DNA of 64,000 nt from Neonectria sp. B-13 (Eukaryota; Ascomycota; Sordariomycetes; Hypocreales; Nectriaceae). The stretch spans positions 911,593 to 975,592 of the forward strand of contig NOKP01000016.1 in the NCBI GenBank assembly GCA_002682825.1, in the 5' to 3' direction. How positions within the stretch are numbered: position 1 is the stretch's first letter; each line of letters starts with the position of its first letter. A program made the position numbers and the translations under genes. The notes under the pieces are model-generated. The model had not been told where the DNA came from and made no database searches. It worked only from the letters and a program-made list of their open reading frames with translations. Below are positions 43,719 to 54,251 of this stretch, in pieces.

Positions 43719-45344
43719 CTAAACGTTCCATTTAAACTCCTCGGAAGGCTTGGAGTCAAGAAGAACAATCCTCCTCTCGTTGGGAGTCCATGCCACTCGC
43801 CTCCCTGCGTCGTCAACCAGGGCAATGGAGGCACTTGGATCCAGGTGGAGATTTCCCAGCGGGGGAGGAACCCAGCTAGGGTCCTGAAGAATTACCCTGA
43901 CTACACTGAGCTCATCATCAACTGCCATGGCCGCCTCGGGCATTAGCAGGAGATGTTCCCAGGCCGGGCCAAGGTGCTTGCAGATATCGCGCAGAGAGCG
44001 TTGACCAACGCCCCGAAGCCACCAGACGTCATTGACGATCTTGAGGAAGGCAGCATAGTATGCGATGATGATGAGGGCACGAGGCCGGCGTTGGCGGGCG
44101 AGTTCTATGAAGCGACGAGGTAGGAAGGTGAACCAAGTGATAACGCGGAGGTGCATGACGGATGTGAGGCCGTCCTGAAGACTGACGTATAAGGATCCGA
44201 GATACTTGAGCGCCTCGTGATATATCCCGATATCGGCGAAATCCAGTTCATCAGGCTTGATGGAAGACACCATAAAGAGGAGGTGGTTGGGGATGGCAGT
44301 GGTAGCCGCCTCGAGGTTGATAGGCGGCCGTGTGAAGAGTTCGTGCATTCCCGTCTCGAAGAGTTTCTCGACACCCATGAGCTCGATAACGAGACCAATA
44401 CCCCGCCAGACGACCATCCAGTCGATGATGTACAGGTCCTTACCGTCTTCGTCTCTGAATGCCTGAGAAGACAGGGCGGTGAGGAAGAGTGAGTTAGCAA
44501 TGAGAGCAGCGTACGACTCAGGCGCGGCGCTCTCGACGGCACGGCGGTAGCCCTCAAAGGAGCGTGCTCGATATGCGAGGGCACGGCTCTGGTCGTATTC
44601 CTGGTTGAGGCTCTGCATGTGCAGACTGGAGAGGGCGAACAGGGAGTCCATGAGGAAGGGGATCTCGAAGGCAACTTGGACCATGCGGACCTTGAGGATT
44701 TCGTCGACGGGGTGGTGAGAGCCAATGGAGAAGGAGTCAGAAGTGGCGGTGGTATAGAACCAGAGAAGCTTCATGTCTGCAGCGTCGATATGGCTTGGAC
44801 ACCAGAGAGGCTGTGCGACAACGCCGGCGCTATCACTTGGAGCTGGTGTGCCACGCCGAGAGCCAGCGGCAGAATATGAGGTTGAGAGGCTATCGGGAGT
44901 GTTGCTGCGTACCAGGGCGCTTGAACCCGTCGATGCGGCTGGCGATGGCGGCAGGGTACCGGCGGCAGATGACGAGGCTGACGGCGAGGCTGCGGGGGTG
45001 GGATAGACACAGTCCACCTTGCGCAGCTTGCAGGAGCGACAGGTCGGACGAGCTTCTGTTGGACTTGTAAGCTACCGCGTAAGAAATGTGACAGCAATAT
45101 CAATCCTACCATCGCACTTGACTTTGCGGGCTTTGCAGTTACGGCAGCCGGCGCGGGACTTTTTGTGAGGGCGTTTTGAGTGGTAGGGCTTCTCTACGGG
45201 AGCGGCATCGGAAGCCGTAGCATCGCTAGGTTGGAAGGACGCAGGAGGATCAAGGGGAGGAGGAGACTGCTCGGTCGAGAAGTTTGGTAGAGGCGGCTCT
45301 TCAGATTGAGAGGCCAAGTTGGAGGGGAAATAGTCCGGATCCAT
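43719..45344 (-). CDS. Zn2Cys6 transcription factor, Upc2-like
   Basis: Two exons, 45344-45110 and 45055-43719, give 523 residues; the 53-nt intron lies inside the DNA-binding domain. After splicing the cluster is Cys67, 70, 77, 84, 87 and 94 (C-x2-C-x6-C-x6-C-x2-C-x6-C), preceded by a basic HKKSRAG. The intron separates the third Cys (KVKCDE) from the fourth (ARPTC). The rest has the pattern of Upc2/sterol-uptake-control-like fungal factors: DMKLLWFYTTATSDSF, the helical VAFEIPFLMDSLFALSSLHM, YRARSFEGYRRAVESAAPES and DWMVVWRGIGLVIELMG. Known members control sterol or other metabolic genes; the targets here are unknown. The Ser/Pro/Ala linker (about 95-150) is low complexity. It is convergent with atp2 and divergent from the AAA ATPase. 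Confidence 0.9.
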
Positions 45345-47039
45345 GGTTATGATTTGAGGCTATAACATGACCAGGCGGACGATGAGAGATGGTTGCGGGG
45401 GAAAGCGAAGGCAAAAGAGAATAATAGGTGGGCAATGTATGGCCGAGTTAGAAGAAGCCCAAGGAGACGCGAGACGCGAGTGGGTGTGATAAGAGAGAAA
45501 GTGTTGGTTCAACTTGGTAGCCTAGTGGGGGACGGAACCAACGGCTGAAGGGAGAGGGGGGGCTGTTGAATCGTTGGTGGGGGTGGAACGGGTTGAGTTA
45601 GGTTAAATTGGGTTGAGTGGATGAATGGATGAATCAAAGAATCATCGAAGTCATGAAATGGGGAGCCGAGACGAGGTAGTTGTAAGACGGCCGATGCAGT
45701 CGAATCTATGATGGTGGGAAGGATGGAAGGCCGTGTCGGGATCGGCACCAAACTGTTAAACTGGGGCGCGCCGGCGATGGGGAAATCGGGGGGCGGAGTG
45801 AAACAAGCCGACTTTCCTTGCTGCTGGTCGCACGCACGTACCCGCTCTTACAGCAGCAGCGGTACTATGTAGTAGCTCCAGGAGCTGAGATGGAAGATGT
45901 ATGGAAGTCTGGAACAAGGCTGAGCTGGATGATGAGCCATACATGCCACGAAGAGTGTGGCGGGCAATTAAGCTTAAAGAGGAAGAAATCGAAGTGGGAG
46001 GGCGAGTACGAAAGATGCTCATTGGATCATTACACCGGGCGAAGGATGACCAGACGAGATGCTTCGTAGCGACCGCCATGATTACGCAAGTGACGCGTTG
46101 AACGGTGAGAATAGTCGTCGAACACCAGCCCTACCATCCTTCTCAATGTAGAATAGCAACCCGAAATGCCCTCGTTTCTGCAGACCTGTTTGCGACGAGG
46201 CCCCTAAGCTGGTCAAGCCTCGCAATCAACCGACGACTTACGCAACGCACCACATGGCTCAGCCCAGTTTGTGGAGCCGCTTTCGTCGCCCTTGTCAAGT
46301 CGGCCCTCACGGGGCGCATCGAGGCGCAGCACACTCTTTTTTCCCTTCTTCTTGGCGGGAGTATTATTTAATAGGAGCCAGGATGCTCTCGGACTCGGAC
46401 AATAAAGTAGGCATCCGTGGGGCGATCGCGTCTAAATAAACCAGCAGTAGGTAGACCCAAGGGAGTCACGGCGGCAGTCTGAGTCCCCCCCTTGGCAAGT
46501 TCATTCATTTCGCATCATTGTATTTGGATGCGAATGCTCAGGGGGGTTTCACGGACTCGCCGCTTGTTCCCCATTTAGGGTCAACTGTGCAGTACTGATC
46601 TACGTAGGAGCAGGCGACAGACGGATTTATTTACACGCTACGCGCAGAGGCAGTTGATGCCCATCTCGGTTTCGGGTCAGATTTCAACGTTAATGGGAGC
46701 TTGCTTTGGCCTGCCATTTACTAACATTGTGAATGAAAGCCGGTGTAACGTCTAGACCTGGTAGCTTTGAATTGTAAATACCTATTTCCATATTGTAGTC
46801 GTTGTTTATGCTTCTTCTGTACGGCTGTTAAAATCGAGTACGAGAGACGACGACTCGGGGCGGTCGAGTTCGCAAGCGCCAAAGCACATGGCCAGGCTGA
46901 TCACGTAATCTCCCGAAACCCGACTGACCACCCAGACAGAGAAATCGCAAGCCTGCATGGGAAATTCCTGGACAGGGCTCGTCCATAGTAGCCTCGCGAT
47001 CCTCCCACACCACATCCGCCTTCGCCCCAACCCGCCCGG
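45345..47039. promoter_or_regulatory. Divergent promoter region, Upc2-like factor and AAA ATPase
   Basis: 1.7 kb between start codons. Short ORFs (for example 45756-46079 minus) lack any domain. I see no gene or clear element beyond the presumed promoters. Confidence 0.4.
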
Positions 47040-50000
47040 ATGCACTCCCCAGGGCTTCGCGCCCTCCTCCATCCTGCTCTCTTAGCCGCCAGAGCCGCGC
47101 GACCGAGATTCCCTACCCGAGCCCTCGCCCGTTCCTCATGGCAAGCCACGTCCGTCTCATCCGCCTGGCTGAGCAGCAGCGCCGGCGCTAGCAATGGCGG
47201 CAAACCAGCCGACGAGTCTCGCGCCACGGTTGAGGATGAGGAAATACAGCCTCAGACCGGCTCGGAATCCGCGTCTGGGCGCTCCAGGATCCGCGCTTCC
47301 AGTGCTCTGAAGAGTCGCATTGCTCGCAAGCACGCCGCCCCCGCCTTACCCCCTGTCAAGCTGCCGCAGTCCTTCCTCGACGACAACGTCTCCCTTCACC
47401 ATGCCTGGCGGCGACCTCGACTCCCGCTTGCCCTCGCCGAAGACACAGAGCGCCCCAAGACCTCCTCCATCTCCATCGATCCCCAGCCCGGCGAGAACCC
47501 AACCCTGCTTCAAAAATACAACAAGGCCCTCGAGTCCTACTTCGGCAAGGCCGTTGATTCTCTTGTTGAAAAGGCGAGAAAGCGTGTCAATGAGCTTGTT
47601 AGCCTCGAACCTGGCACGTGCGATCTTGAGGAACACACCCACAAGCTCGCAGGTACTACTCGGGTATATGACATGCTCCTCGACTCTGCCTGGCACTTGA
47701 CAGACTCGCTGTATCCCGCCCGACATGCTCAATACTCTTATAATTCGCGACCCTTCTGGTGGTGGCACTACTATAAGGACTTTGATCGCCATAGTCAACA
47801 ATTCCACGATCAGTTCCTCTCGGTTGAGACCGCCATCGACAGTACACTGGACTACGACTGGCAGCTCGACCACTCTCTCTCTCAGGCTATCGCCGACCTT
47901 CCCGTCCTGACATTCTCCTCCATACGATCTACCCTCCGCCGTGAACTCAACACTCCTGCGCCAGAAAATTCCGATTCCAAGACCCTCAAGCGACAGATCA
48001 CTGTTTTGTCAATGTCTGGGTATAGTGGGCAGGCCATTTCGGAGGCTGTCGCGGAGCATGTAGCATTCTTCAACGACGCAGATCTGGTTCGATTGGACGC
48101 TCAGGACCTCTCAGTCTTGGTGGGAGAATATCTCGGCCAGGACTGGGCATACTCGCGTGGTTCTTTATCGACAATGGGCTTCCGTGCTGCCGAGATGAAT
48201 GGAAAGCTGTACCGAGACCCGGATGCCGCCTCGCGGATGGAAGATGAGGATAATGATCCCGATACCGGAGTGATCAACATTCGCGCTGCCTCCGGATCAT
48301 TGGAGGACGAACTCCAGAAGATTAAGCAGGGAGGCTACGATCCATTCGGCAAGTGGGAGAACCTCAAGATCGACAAAGTTCTCGATCAACTTATCCAGGC
48401 CGCCGATTTGAAGCAGGGCTCATCTCGGGAAAAGCCCCTGATCATTCATATTCACGACTTTGTGGAGCTCAGCATGACTCTTGAAGGGTCAATGCTCATT
48501 TCAAGGTTAAGGAGTCTTGTTGATGCAGCCTGGCAGACTGGCTCTAAGGTTGCCATTCTCGGCACCTCTGCAAGTGAGCAGCCTTCCGATGAGTACCAGA
48601 GCATGCTGCGGGACCTGGCCATGGGAGACTTTGTCGTTTCTCGCCACATTGAGCCGAATCGCTCTCTGGTGCAGCCCCAGCCGACCGGGGGCGGCGCCCA
48701 GGTCTCCGACAACTCGTTCCCGTTGCAAGATATGGATCTATTCGTGGAGAATGTACGCAATGTCAACAGGATGCTGCGGACATTAGGCGGAACACAACTA
48801 CTCGATTTATCCGACGAGCACATGAAAGGCCTGCTGCGTGTGACCGACTCCCGAGCTCAGATGCTCAAGAAGTCGATTCTCCCGCTCCCTGAAGTGTACA
48901 ATATCGCTTGTGCTGCCAAACAGCAAGAGAAAGAAGTCGACGGTGCCGCGCCAGTTGCTGTGATAGAGCGCTTGCTGATGGGCCCTCTCAGGCAAAGACC
49001 CGGGCAACGTTTCCTTGATGACCCGGAGCCAGAGGGCAAGTCTGACATGGTAGAAGCCCAGAAGAAGACGGAGGATTCGCAAGCCACTGGTCGTTCGTCT
49101 CTCAAGTTGAACGAATACGAAAAGCGAATATCCACGGGGCACATCAACCGCCAGAACCTGCGGACTACCTTTGATGACGTCCGTGTACCGCCCGACACCA
49201 TCACGGCGCTCAAGCTCCTGACCTCGCTGGCCCTGGTGCGGCCGGATGCCTTCTCATACGGTGTTCTAGCGCAGGACAAGATTCCTGGATGTCTTCTATA
49301 TGGGCCTCCAGGTACTGGAAAGACACTACTCGCCAAGGCTGTGGCCAAGGAGAGTGGCGCAAATATGCTTGAGATTAGCGGCGCCACCATCAACGACAAG
49401 TGGGTTGGTGAGAGCGAGAAGCTCATCCATGCCGTCTTCACTTTGGCCAAGAAGATCTCGCCCTGTGTCGTCTTCATCGATGAAGCCGATTCGTTGTTGG
49501 CAAACCGCAGTATGCTTGGTGCTCGAGCATCTCATCGATCTCACATCAACCAATTCCTCAAGGAGTGGGATGGACTCGAGGAGACAGAGGCGTTCATCAT
49601 GGTGGCAACCAACCGGCCATTCGACTTGGATGACGCCGTACTTCGACGACTGCCCCGTCGTCTCCTCATTGACCTTCCCCTGCAGACCGACCGCGCTGCC
49701 ATCTTTAAGATCCTTCTCAAGGGCGAGGACCTTCACGACTCTGTCTCACTGGACGATCTCGCTCAGAGGACGCCTTACTATTCCGGCTCCGACCTCAAGA
49801 ACGCCTGTGTCGCCGCCGCCATGGCTGCCGTCGAGGAGGAGAACGAGGCCGCGACAAAGCACACCGGCCCCGAGCCCTACGAGTATCCCAAGAAGCGTAC
49901 CCTCAACAGCTACCACTTCGACAAAGCTCTCAAGCAGATCCCTGCCTCGATCAGCGAGGATATGGAGTCCCTCAAGCAAATCCGCAAGTTCGACGAGGAG

Positions 50001-50108
50001 TACGGTGCTAAGAAGAAGAACGCCAAGAAAACCATGGGCTTTGGTATCGGCACAGAAAAGAAGCACGCCGATGGTAACGAAGTTCGCATCCGCCCTGGCA
50101 GCCCCTAG
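47040..50108 (+). CDS. Mitochondrial-type AAA ATPase (Msp1/ATAD1-like AAA domain)
   Basis: A single exon of 1022 residues. The N-terminus (MHSPGLRALLHPALLAARAA, then RPRFPTRALARSSW) is Arg/Ala-rich and suggests mitochondrial import. A long region of about 700 residues without a known domain precedes one AAA module. Its Walker A is GPPGTGKT at 755-762, followed by LAKAVAKESGANMLEISGATINDKWVGESEK (pore-loop region KWVGESEK), Walker B VVFIDEAD with Asp814 and Glu815, and MVATNRPFDLDDAVLRRLPRR with two Arg fingers. This AAA type is closest to the meiotic/Msp1-spastin group, which extracts or remodels proteins. The C-terminus is Lys-rich (KKKNAKKTMGFG). A filamentous-fungal mitochondrial AAA protein of this size is common; its exact role is not known. 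Confidence 0.85.
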   Translation: MHSPGLRALLHPALLAARAARPRFPTRALARSSWQATSVSSAWLSSSAGASNGGKPADESRATVEDEEIQPQTGSESASGRSRIRASSALKSRIARKHAAPALPPVKLPQSFLDDNVSLHHAWRRPRLPLALAEDTERPKTSSISIDPQPGENPTLLQKYNKALESYFGKAVDSLVEKARKRVNELVSLEPGTCDLEEHTHKLAGTTRVYDMLLDSAWHLTDSLYPARHAQYSYNSRPFWWWHYYKDFDRHSQQFHDQFLSVETAIDSTLDYDWQLDHSLSQAIADLPVLTFSSIRSTLRRELNTPAPENSDSKTLKRQITVLSMSGYSGQAISEAVAEHVAFFNDADLVRLDAQDLSVLVGEYLGQDWAYSRGSLSTMGFRAAEMNGKLYRDPDAASRMEDEDNDPDTGVINIRAASGSLEDELQKIKQGGYDPFGKWENLKIDKVLDQLIQAADLKQGSSREKPLIIHIHDFVELSMTLEGSMLISRLRSLVDAAWQTGSKVAILGTSASEQPSDEYQSMLRDLAMGDFVVSRHIEPNRSLVQPQPTGGGAQVSDNSFPLQDMDLFVENVRNVNRMLRTLGGTQLLDLSDEHMKGLLRVTDSRAQMLKKSILPLPEVYNIACAAKQQEKEVDGAAPVAVIERLLMGPLRQRPGQRFLDDPEPEGKSDMVEAQKKTEDSQATGRSSLKLNEYEKRISTGHINRQNLRTTFDDVRVPPDTITALKLLTSLALVRPDAFSYGVLAQDKIPGCLLYGPPGTGKTLLAKAVAKESGANMLEISGATINDKWVGESEKLIHAVFTLAKKISPCVVFIDEADSLLANRSMLGARASHRSHINQFLKEWDGLEETEAFIMVATNRPFDLDDAVLRRLPRRLLIDLPLQTDRAAIFKILLKGEDLHDSVSLDDLAQRTPYYSGSDLKNACVAAAMAAVEEENEAATKHTGPEPYEYPKKRTLNSYHFDKALKQIPASISEDMESLKQIRKFDEEYGAKKKNAKKTMGFGIGTEKKHADGNEVRIRPGSP

Positions 50109-50549
50109 ATCTGTTGCCTAGGCATCGTTTGTTTTTTGCCTCATTTACTTTGTTGACGGGCATGGAATTGCTTCTCCATTTATTAATTATAGACGCTGGC
50201 CAGTCTGGAGTATTTGCGATGGCCAGATGGAAATGATGGGGGTTTCTTCCACGATTTGTTGTTGATCGGGCGTGGCTTGGAAACTGCCTAGGAGACAGGA
50301 GATGGGAAATTAAAATGTACTGTACAATGTACTATACCAGAGTTTTGTCCTGTATGAAATATAGCTTGAAAGGGAATAACATAAATAAAGAGGCAGACCA
50401 GCCCGTCGGAAGGGTGGAGTTTAGACGCCGGACCCTAAATATGATATGATACAATGAGGGGCTTTCTATCCAGAACATTTTATTCTTTCTTGTTCTACTG
50501 TTTTCTCTCTCGCTCGTGACCTTTATCGCAAGCAATTAATTATTCCCAT
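50109..50549. other. Intergenic region between convergent AAA ATPase and tfb1
   Basis: 441 bp of AT-rich sequence between stop codons, presumed 3' UTRs. Nothing else seen. Confidence 0.5.
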
Positions 50550-52547
50550 CTACGCCTCGGTGGACACTTGAATACCCTCCGCAGCCAGAGCCCGTTGGTA
50601 GTCAGCCTGGGCCTTTTCCAAGGCGTTTAGAGTTGGCTGCATAAGCCGCATGACGGCGGGACGACCGCCGCCGACATTGTCCGACTTCCAGCGAATCTTC
50701 TTTCCAGTGCGTTCGAAGTGGTCGCGGATCTCCTTCTTGCGGGCATGGATAATGGCGTCGCGCTCCTTGTCGGCCTCGTCCGCGACGGCGCTGATACGTG
50801 CGATCGACCGGTTGAGGGACTCGGCGAGGTACTGCAGCTCGGCGGCGCGGTCCGGATCGCCTGAGAGGAAGGCGTTCCAGAACTGGTGGAGGAACTCGAC
50901 GGTGGTGGCATGGGTGAGGCTGCACTTGCGGGTGAGGTCGGCGGGGAGGCCCATGGGCGTGGTGATGTCGGACTCATGGCCGAACTTCTGGGCGCGTTGC
51001 TGGCGGACGCCCTTCATGACGTCCTTGTCCGCGGCGTTGAGGGCGGATCGCGAGCCGACATGGGGTCGCTTAGGCCTCTCGTCGTCACTGTCGCTCTGGT
51101 CGTCGATGCCGATGCCCACGTGGATGTCGATGCCGCCGGCGCCATCGGTCTCGAGGGTTTCGAGGTCGCCATGGATGTCAAAGAGGACTTCGGCTGGCTT
51201 CTGCTTGGCAAACGTGCGGGCGTTTGCCGAGGGGGCAGAGTCTCTTTTGGAGAAAAACTTGCTTTGCTCTTTCACGTTAAGCATGATGCGATGCTCCTTG
51301 GCATCGCCCTTGAGATCACGGAGGGCAAGCTGGTTGAACGTATCGTACGAGCCGTTGGGGTCCTCGGCGTTAAAGTCGGACGGCGCCACGTTGGCCATGA
51401 TCTTCTCACTGAGACTATTGAGCGTCTTGACGATGGGGAAGTTGACTCGAGGTCGCATCTCAACGTCTTTGGCGTTTCCGCTCCTGAAACCGCCTTGATT
51501 CTCCTCGTTGGCTTCAACATCGATGATGTGGGGGACATGCTGTGCCATGATCTTGCTCTGAAAGGGCTGGATGTTCTCGCTGGCATCGTACTTGTCAAAA
51601 ATGGGATCAGTAGTATCGTTTTCATTGACGCGCTCGCCTCGTAGCGCCTTGGACAACCTGCTGAGGAAGAATCGAGACCAGAACTGGGCCTCGGAGAGCT
51701 TCGGTACGTTCTCATTGTAAATACGCTTCACCAGCGGGTGCTGGGAGAAAATCATCTGGACCTGTTCGACACTGATGTTGAGCTTCAGCTCGCCATCGAC
51801 TGTCCGAGGCTTAACAGTTGAGAGAACATTGTAGGCGCCCTTCTTCTGGTTGGTCTCAATAGCGTGAGCCCGGAGAAGGTTGGTTCGGGTAGACCAGAAC
51901 TGCGAGTTGAAGGCGGGCCCTGAGATGGAGTCGGGCTTGGTCTGCATGGCCTCGACGTAGGTTTGATGCAGACTGGTGTCGTTCCTCATGAGAGACTGCT
52001 GCAACTCAATGTCAGTCCTGAGCTGGGCGTCGTCAAACCACCGCAGGGAGGACGGGTTCGGATTGACGGCGCTGGCCAAGGACATGGACGCGGGGCCGCT
52101 CCCTGAGCCGCCGTTAACATTGGGGGTCGATGAGCCTCCAGCACTCGGCGCGGCCGGCTTGGGCACGCCGGCATCATTCCCGCGGGTTTCGGCGAGCAGG
52201 CGTGACAAGAGGTCCTTGACGGCCTTGGCTTCGGCCTTGGCTTCGGCGGTGTTGAAGTGGAAAAGATAGGTGACGGGATCAGCGGCTTCAGACGTCTTTT
52301 CAAAGATTTTCAGCATGACCTTGGGAGAGGTGTCAGGGGTCTGCTGAAGGTCTGCAGTGAGGCACGTCTGTCAGCGCAGCTTATGGTCTAGCGGCGGGCG
52401 ATACTCACTGGTGATGTTGGCTACTACCAAGGAAACGGTGGGAGGGCCGCCAGAGTTGGGAGTCCAAGTGACAAACTGGTAGTCAGTGGTGAGGGTCAAG
52501 ATGCCATCCTTCTTCTTGAAGAGGGTGCGGCCGACCGGGGTGGCCAT
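50550..52547 (-). CDS. tfb1: TFIIH core subunit Tfb1/p62
   Basis: Two exons, 52547-52409 and 52351-50550, give 646 residues; the 57-nt intron joins VVANIT to NLQQTPDTSPKVMLKI. A longer frame begins with TTG at 52568, so the first ATG (MATPVGRTLFKKKDGIL) is used. Tfb1 is a structural subunit of TFIIH, needed for RNA polymerase II initiation and nucleotide excision repair. The N-terminal ~105 residues form the PH-like TFIIH domain (DGILTLTTDYQFVTWTP, VMLKIFEKTSEAADPVTYLF). Two BSD domains follow (DIELQQSLMRNDTSLHQTYV; FSQHPLVKRIYNENVPKLSEAQFWSRFF in part), with the hallmark FWxxFF pattern. The C-terminal part contains FLHQFWNAFLSGDPDRAAEL and ALEKAQADYQRALAAEG, typical of fungal Tfb1. It is divergent from kgd1. 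Confidence 0.95.
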
Positions 52548-54251
52548 GATGGGTTGGGTGGTGCTCAAGCGGCCAGGTGCCTCGGATTTGGAGAGAATGT
52601 CAGGGGTGCCTCTGCCCGTAGTGGCGTAGAATATTCATGCCAGGGCGCGTGGATTTCGTCGATGCTACGAGTGATGTCGATGCGGCGGCTAAGAGCTGCG
52701 AGAGGTTGCCCAATGTGGACAGGTAGGCAAGGCTTTGATTCACACACGCGGAATGAAGAACGGCGACAAAGAACGGCGACGACGACGGCAACAGCGATAT
52801 CGTGATTTAGGCCACGGCTAGAAGCCCTCTGCCTCTTGCAGCTTGGATGTAAAGATGGCGGTGGCGGCTGCCGATTGTTTGGCCAACCTGGGCTGTCGAG
52901 TGAATGAGTTGGCGGCTTTGTTTTGCTTGCGTTTAGTTTGGAGTTGCAATGTCGTTGTCCGAGGATTTCACGTCTCATGCACTCAAGGCGACAGCCTTGC
53001 GCCTCGCTGCAGCGAGGTGGAGTGGGACGTCCAGAGTGGAGAGCTGGGCCTCGTCGGGAACTCTTTCGAGAGTGTGGCTTGGCGGAAGTACATTCCCGAA
53101 GTAGAGTGTGGCTTGAAGCGGCCGGAAGCCTCTCAGAAGCCGCAGAACCCTTGAACGAGCTCTTGGCTCCCCACAAACTCCCTGCCTGCTTAAGTTCTTG
53201 TCCCTGTCGATGTGGCGCCGGCTATTCACCCTGCACAAACAGGCCAGAAGTAGCATCATCATGATGTACTCCGCAATCTCAGGCTCGCTTTGCCGTGGCG
53301 CCCCTGGTTGTGACCAGGCCGTGCGAGATTTGCTTCCTCTCCGCCGAGACCTGAGATGTCCTGCCATGCCTTGGCTAACTTGCAGTCTGTAGCTACACGG
53401 CAATCTGCTCTAAAAGTCTTTCCGAAGACACTCATGAGGCTTTCCGAAGACTCTCCCGAAAATACAACAACGGACTCGTACCCCCGGCCAGCTAGCGGAC
53501 GAGGTCCGGGCTGCGAGAGGTCACGCTACGGCTACGGCGAACAGAACGGCGGGCGGTACAGTGCGTATAGAGATCGACACGGCCATCGATCCTCGGCAAC
53601 TCCACGCCCCCGTTCTGCCCCGGCCACCGAAAATGCCCCCCAATGACGGCAGGACCTGGCGCTGAGACGGCTGTGCGCAGCCAATGGGGCCGCATCGCAG
53701 TGCAACACAGCTCGGTGAGTGGCTGGGCTGCGCCGTGTGCAAGCCTGCTCCGCACTGCCCTTGCCCTGCTTTGTGACAGCTTTGCAGAGCTCATGACCAC
53801 CCTTTTTTCAGTTGGCAGCTGGTGCGCTGGGGTGCGCTACGGCGTTGTTTGCCCAATTGGCTCTGTCTGGGCTCCCTGGCGGCCAGAACCGGGTTTGCCG
53901 GCGCACCCCCAACGCACCGTCATCTATTTTTCCCCAGCGGGCCAGCAGCAGGAACCGACGGACATCAAAGCTACCGGCGTCTCGTACTGGACCTGCCCGT
54001 CCAAGCATTTTCTTTCTCCCTCGTCCGTGTCCTCCGTGTCCCTTCTTCTCCTCCTCAAACCCCCAAATAACTTCGTCTTGTTCACTTGTTCGGCTCGGTG
54101 ACTTGACTCAATCCAACGACGACTTACTCCGCCGTTCTTTTGTGTCGCGACTCGAGCTGTCAGGGGATGCTTCCCTTCTATCGCCTCGCTTAAACCTTCA
54201 ACCCCCTTGCCTATCGTCACCCGTCACCGTTCTTCGCCCATCACCGCCATC
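52548..54251. promoter_or_regulatory. Divergent promoter region, tfb1 and kgd1
   Basis: 1.7 kb without a supported gene; ORFs of 100-200 codons on both strands have no recognisable domain. CCAAT occurs at 53681-53685 and as a palindromic CCAATTGG at 53853-53860, and a TCTC-rich leader precedes kgd1. Confidence 0.45.

Noticed and set aside
52565..53176. 203-codon minus-strand ORF upstream of tfb1
   Set aside because: It overlaps the tfb1 promoter, starts without conserved features and has no domain.
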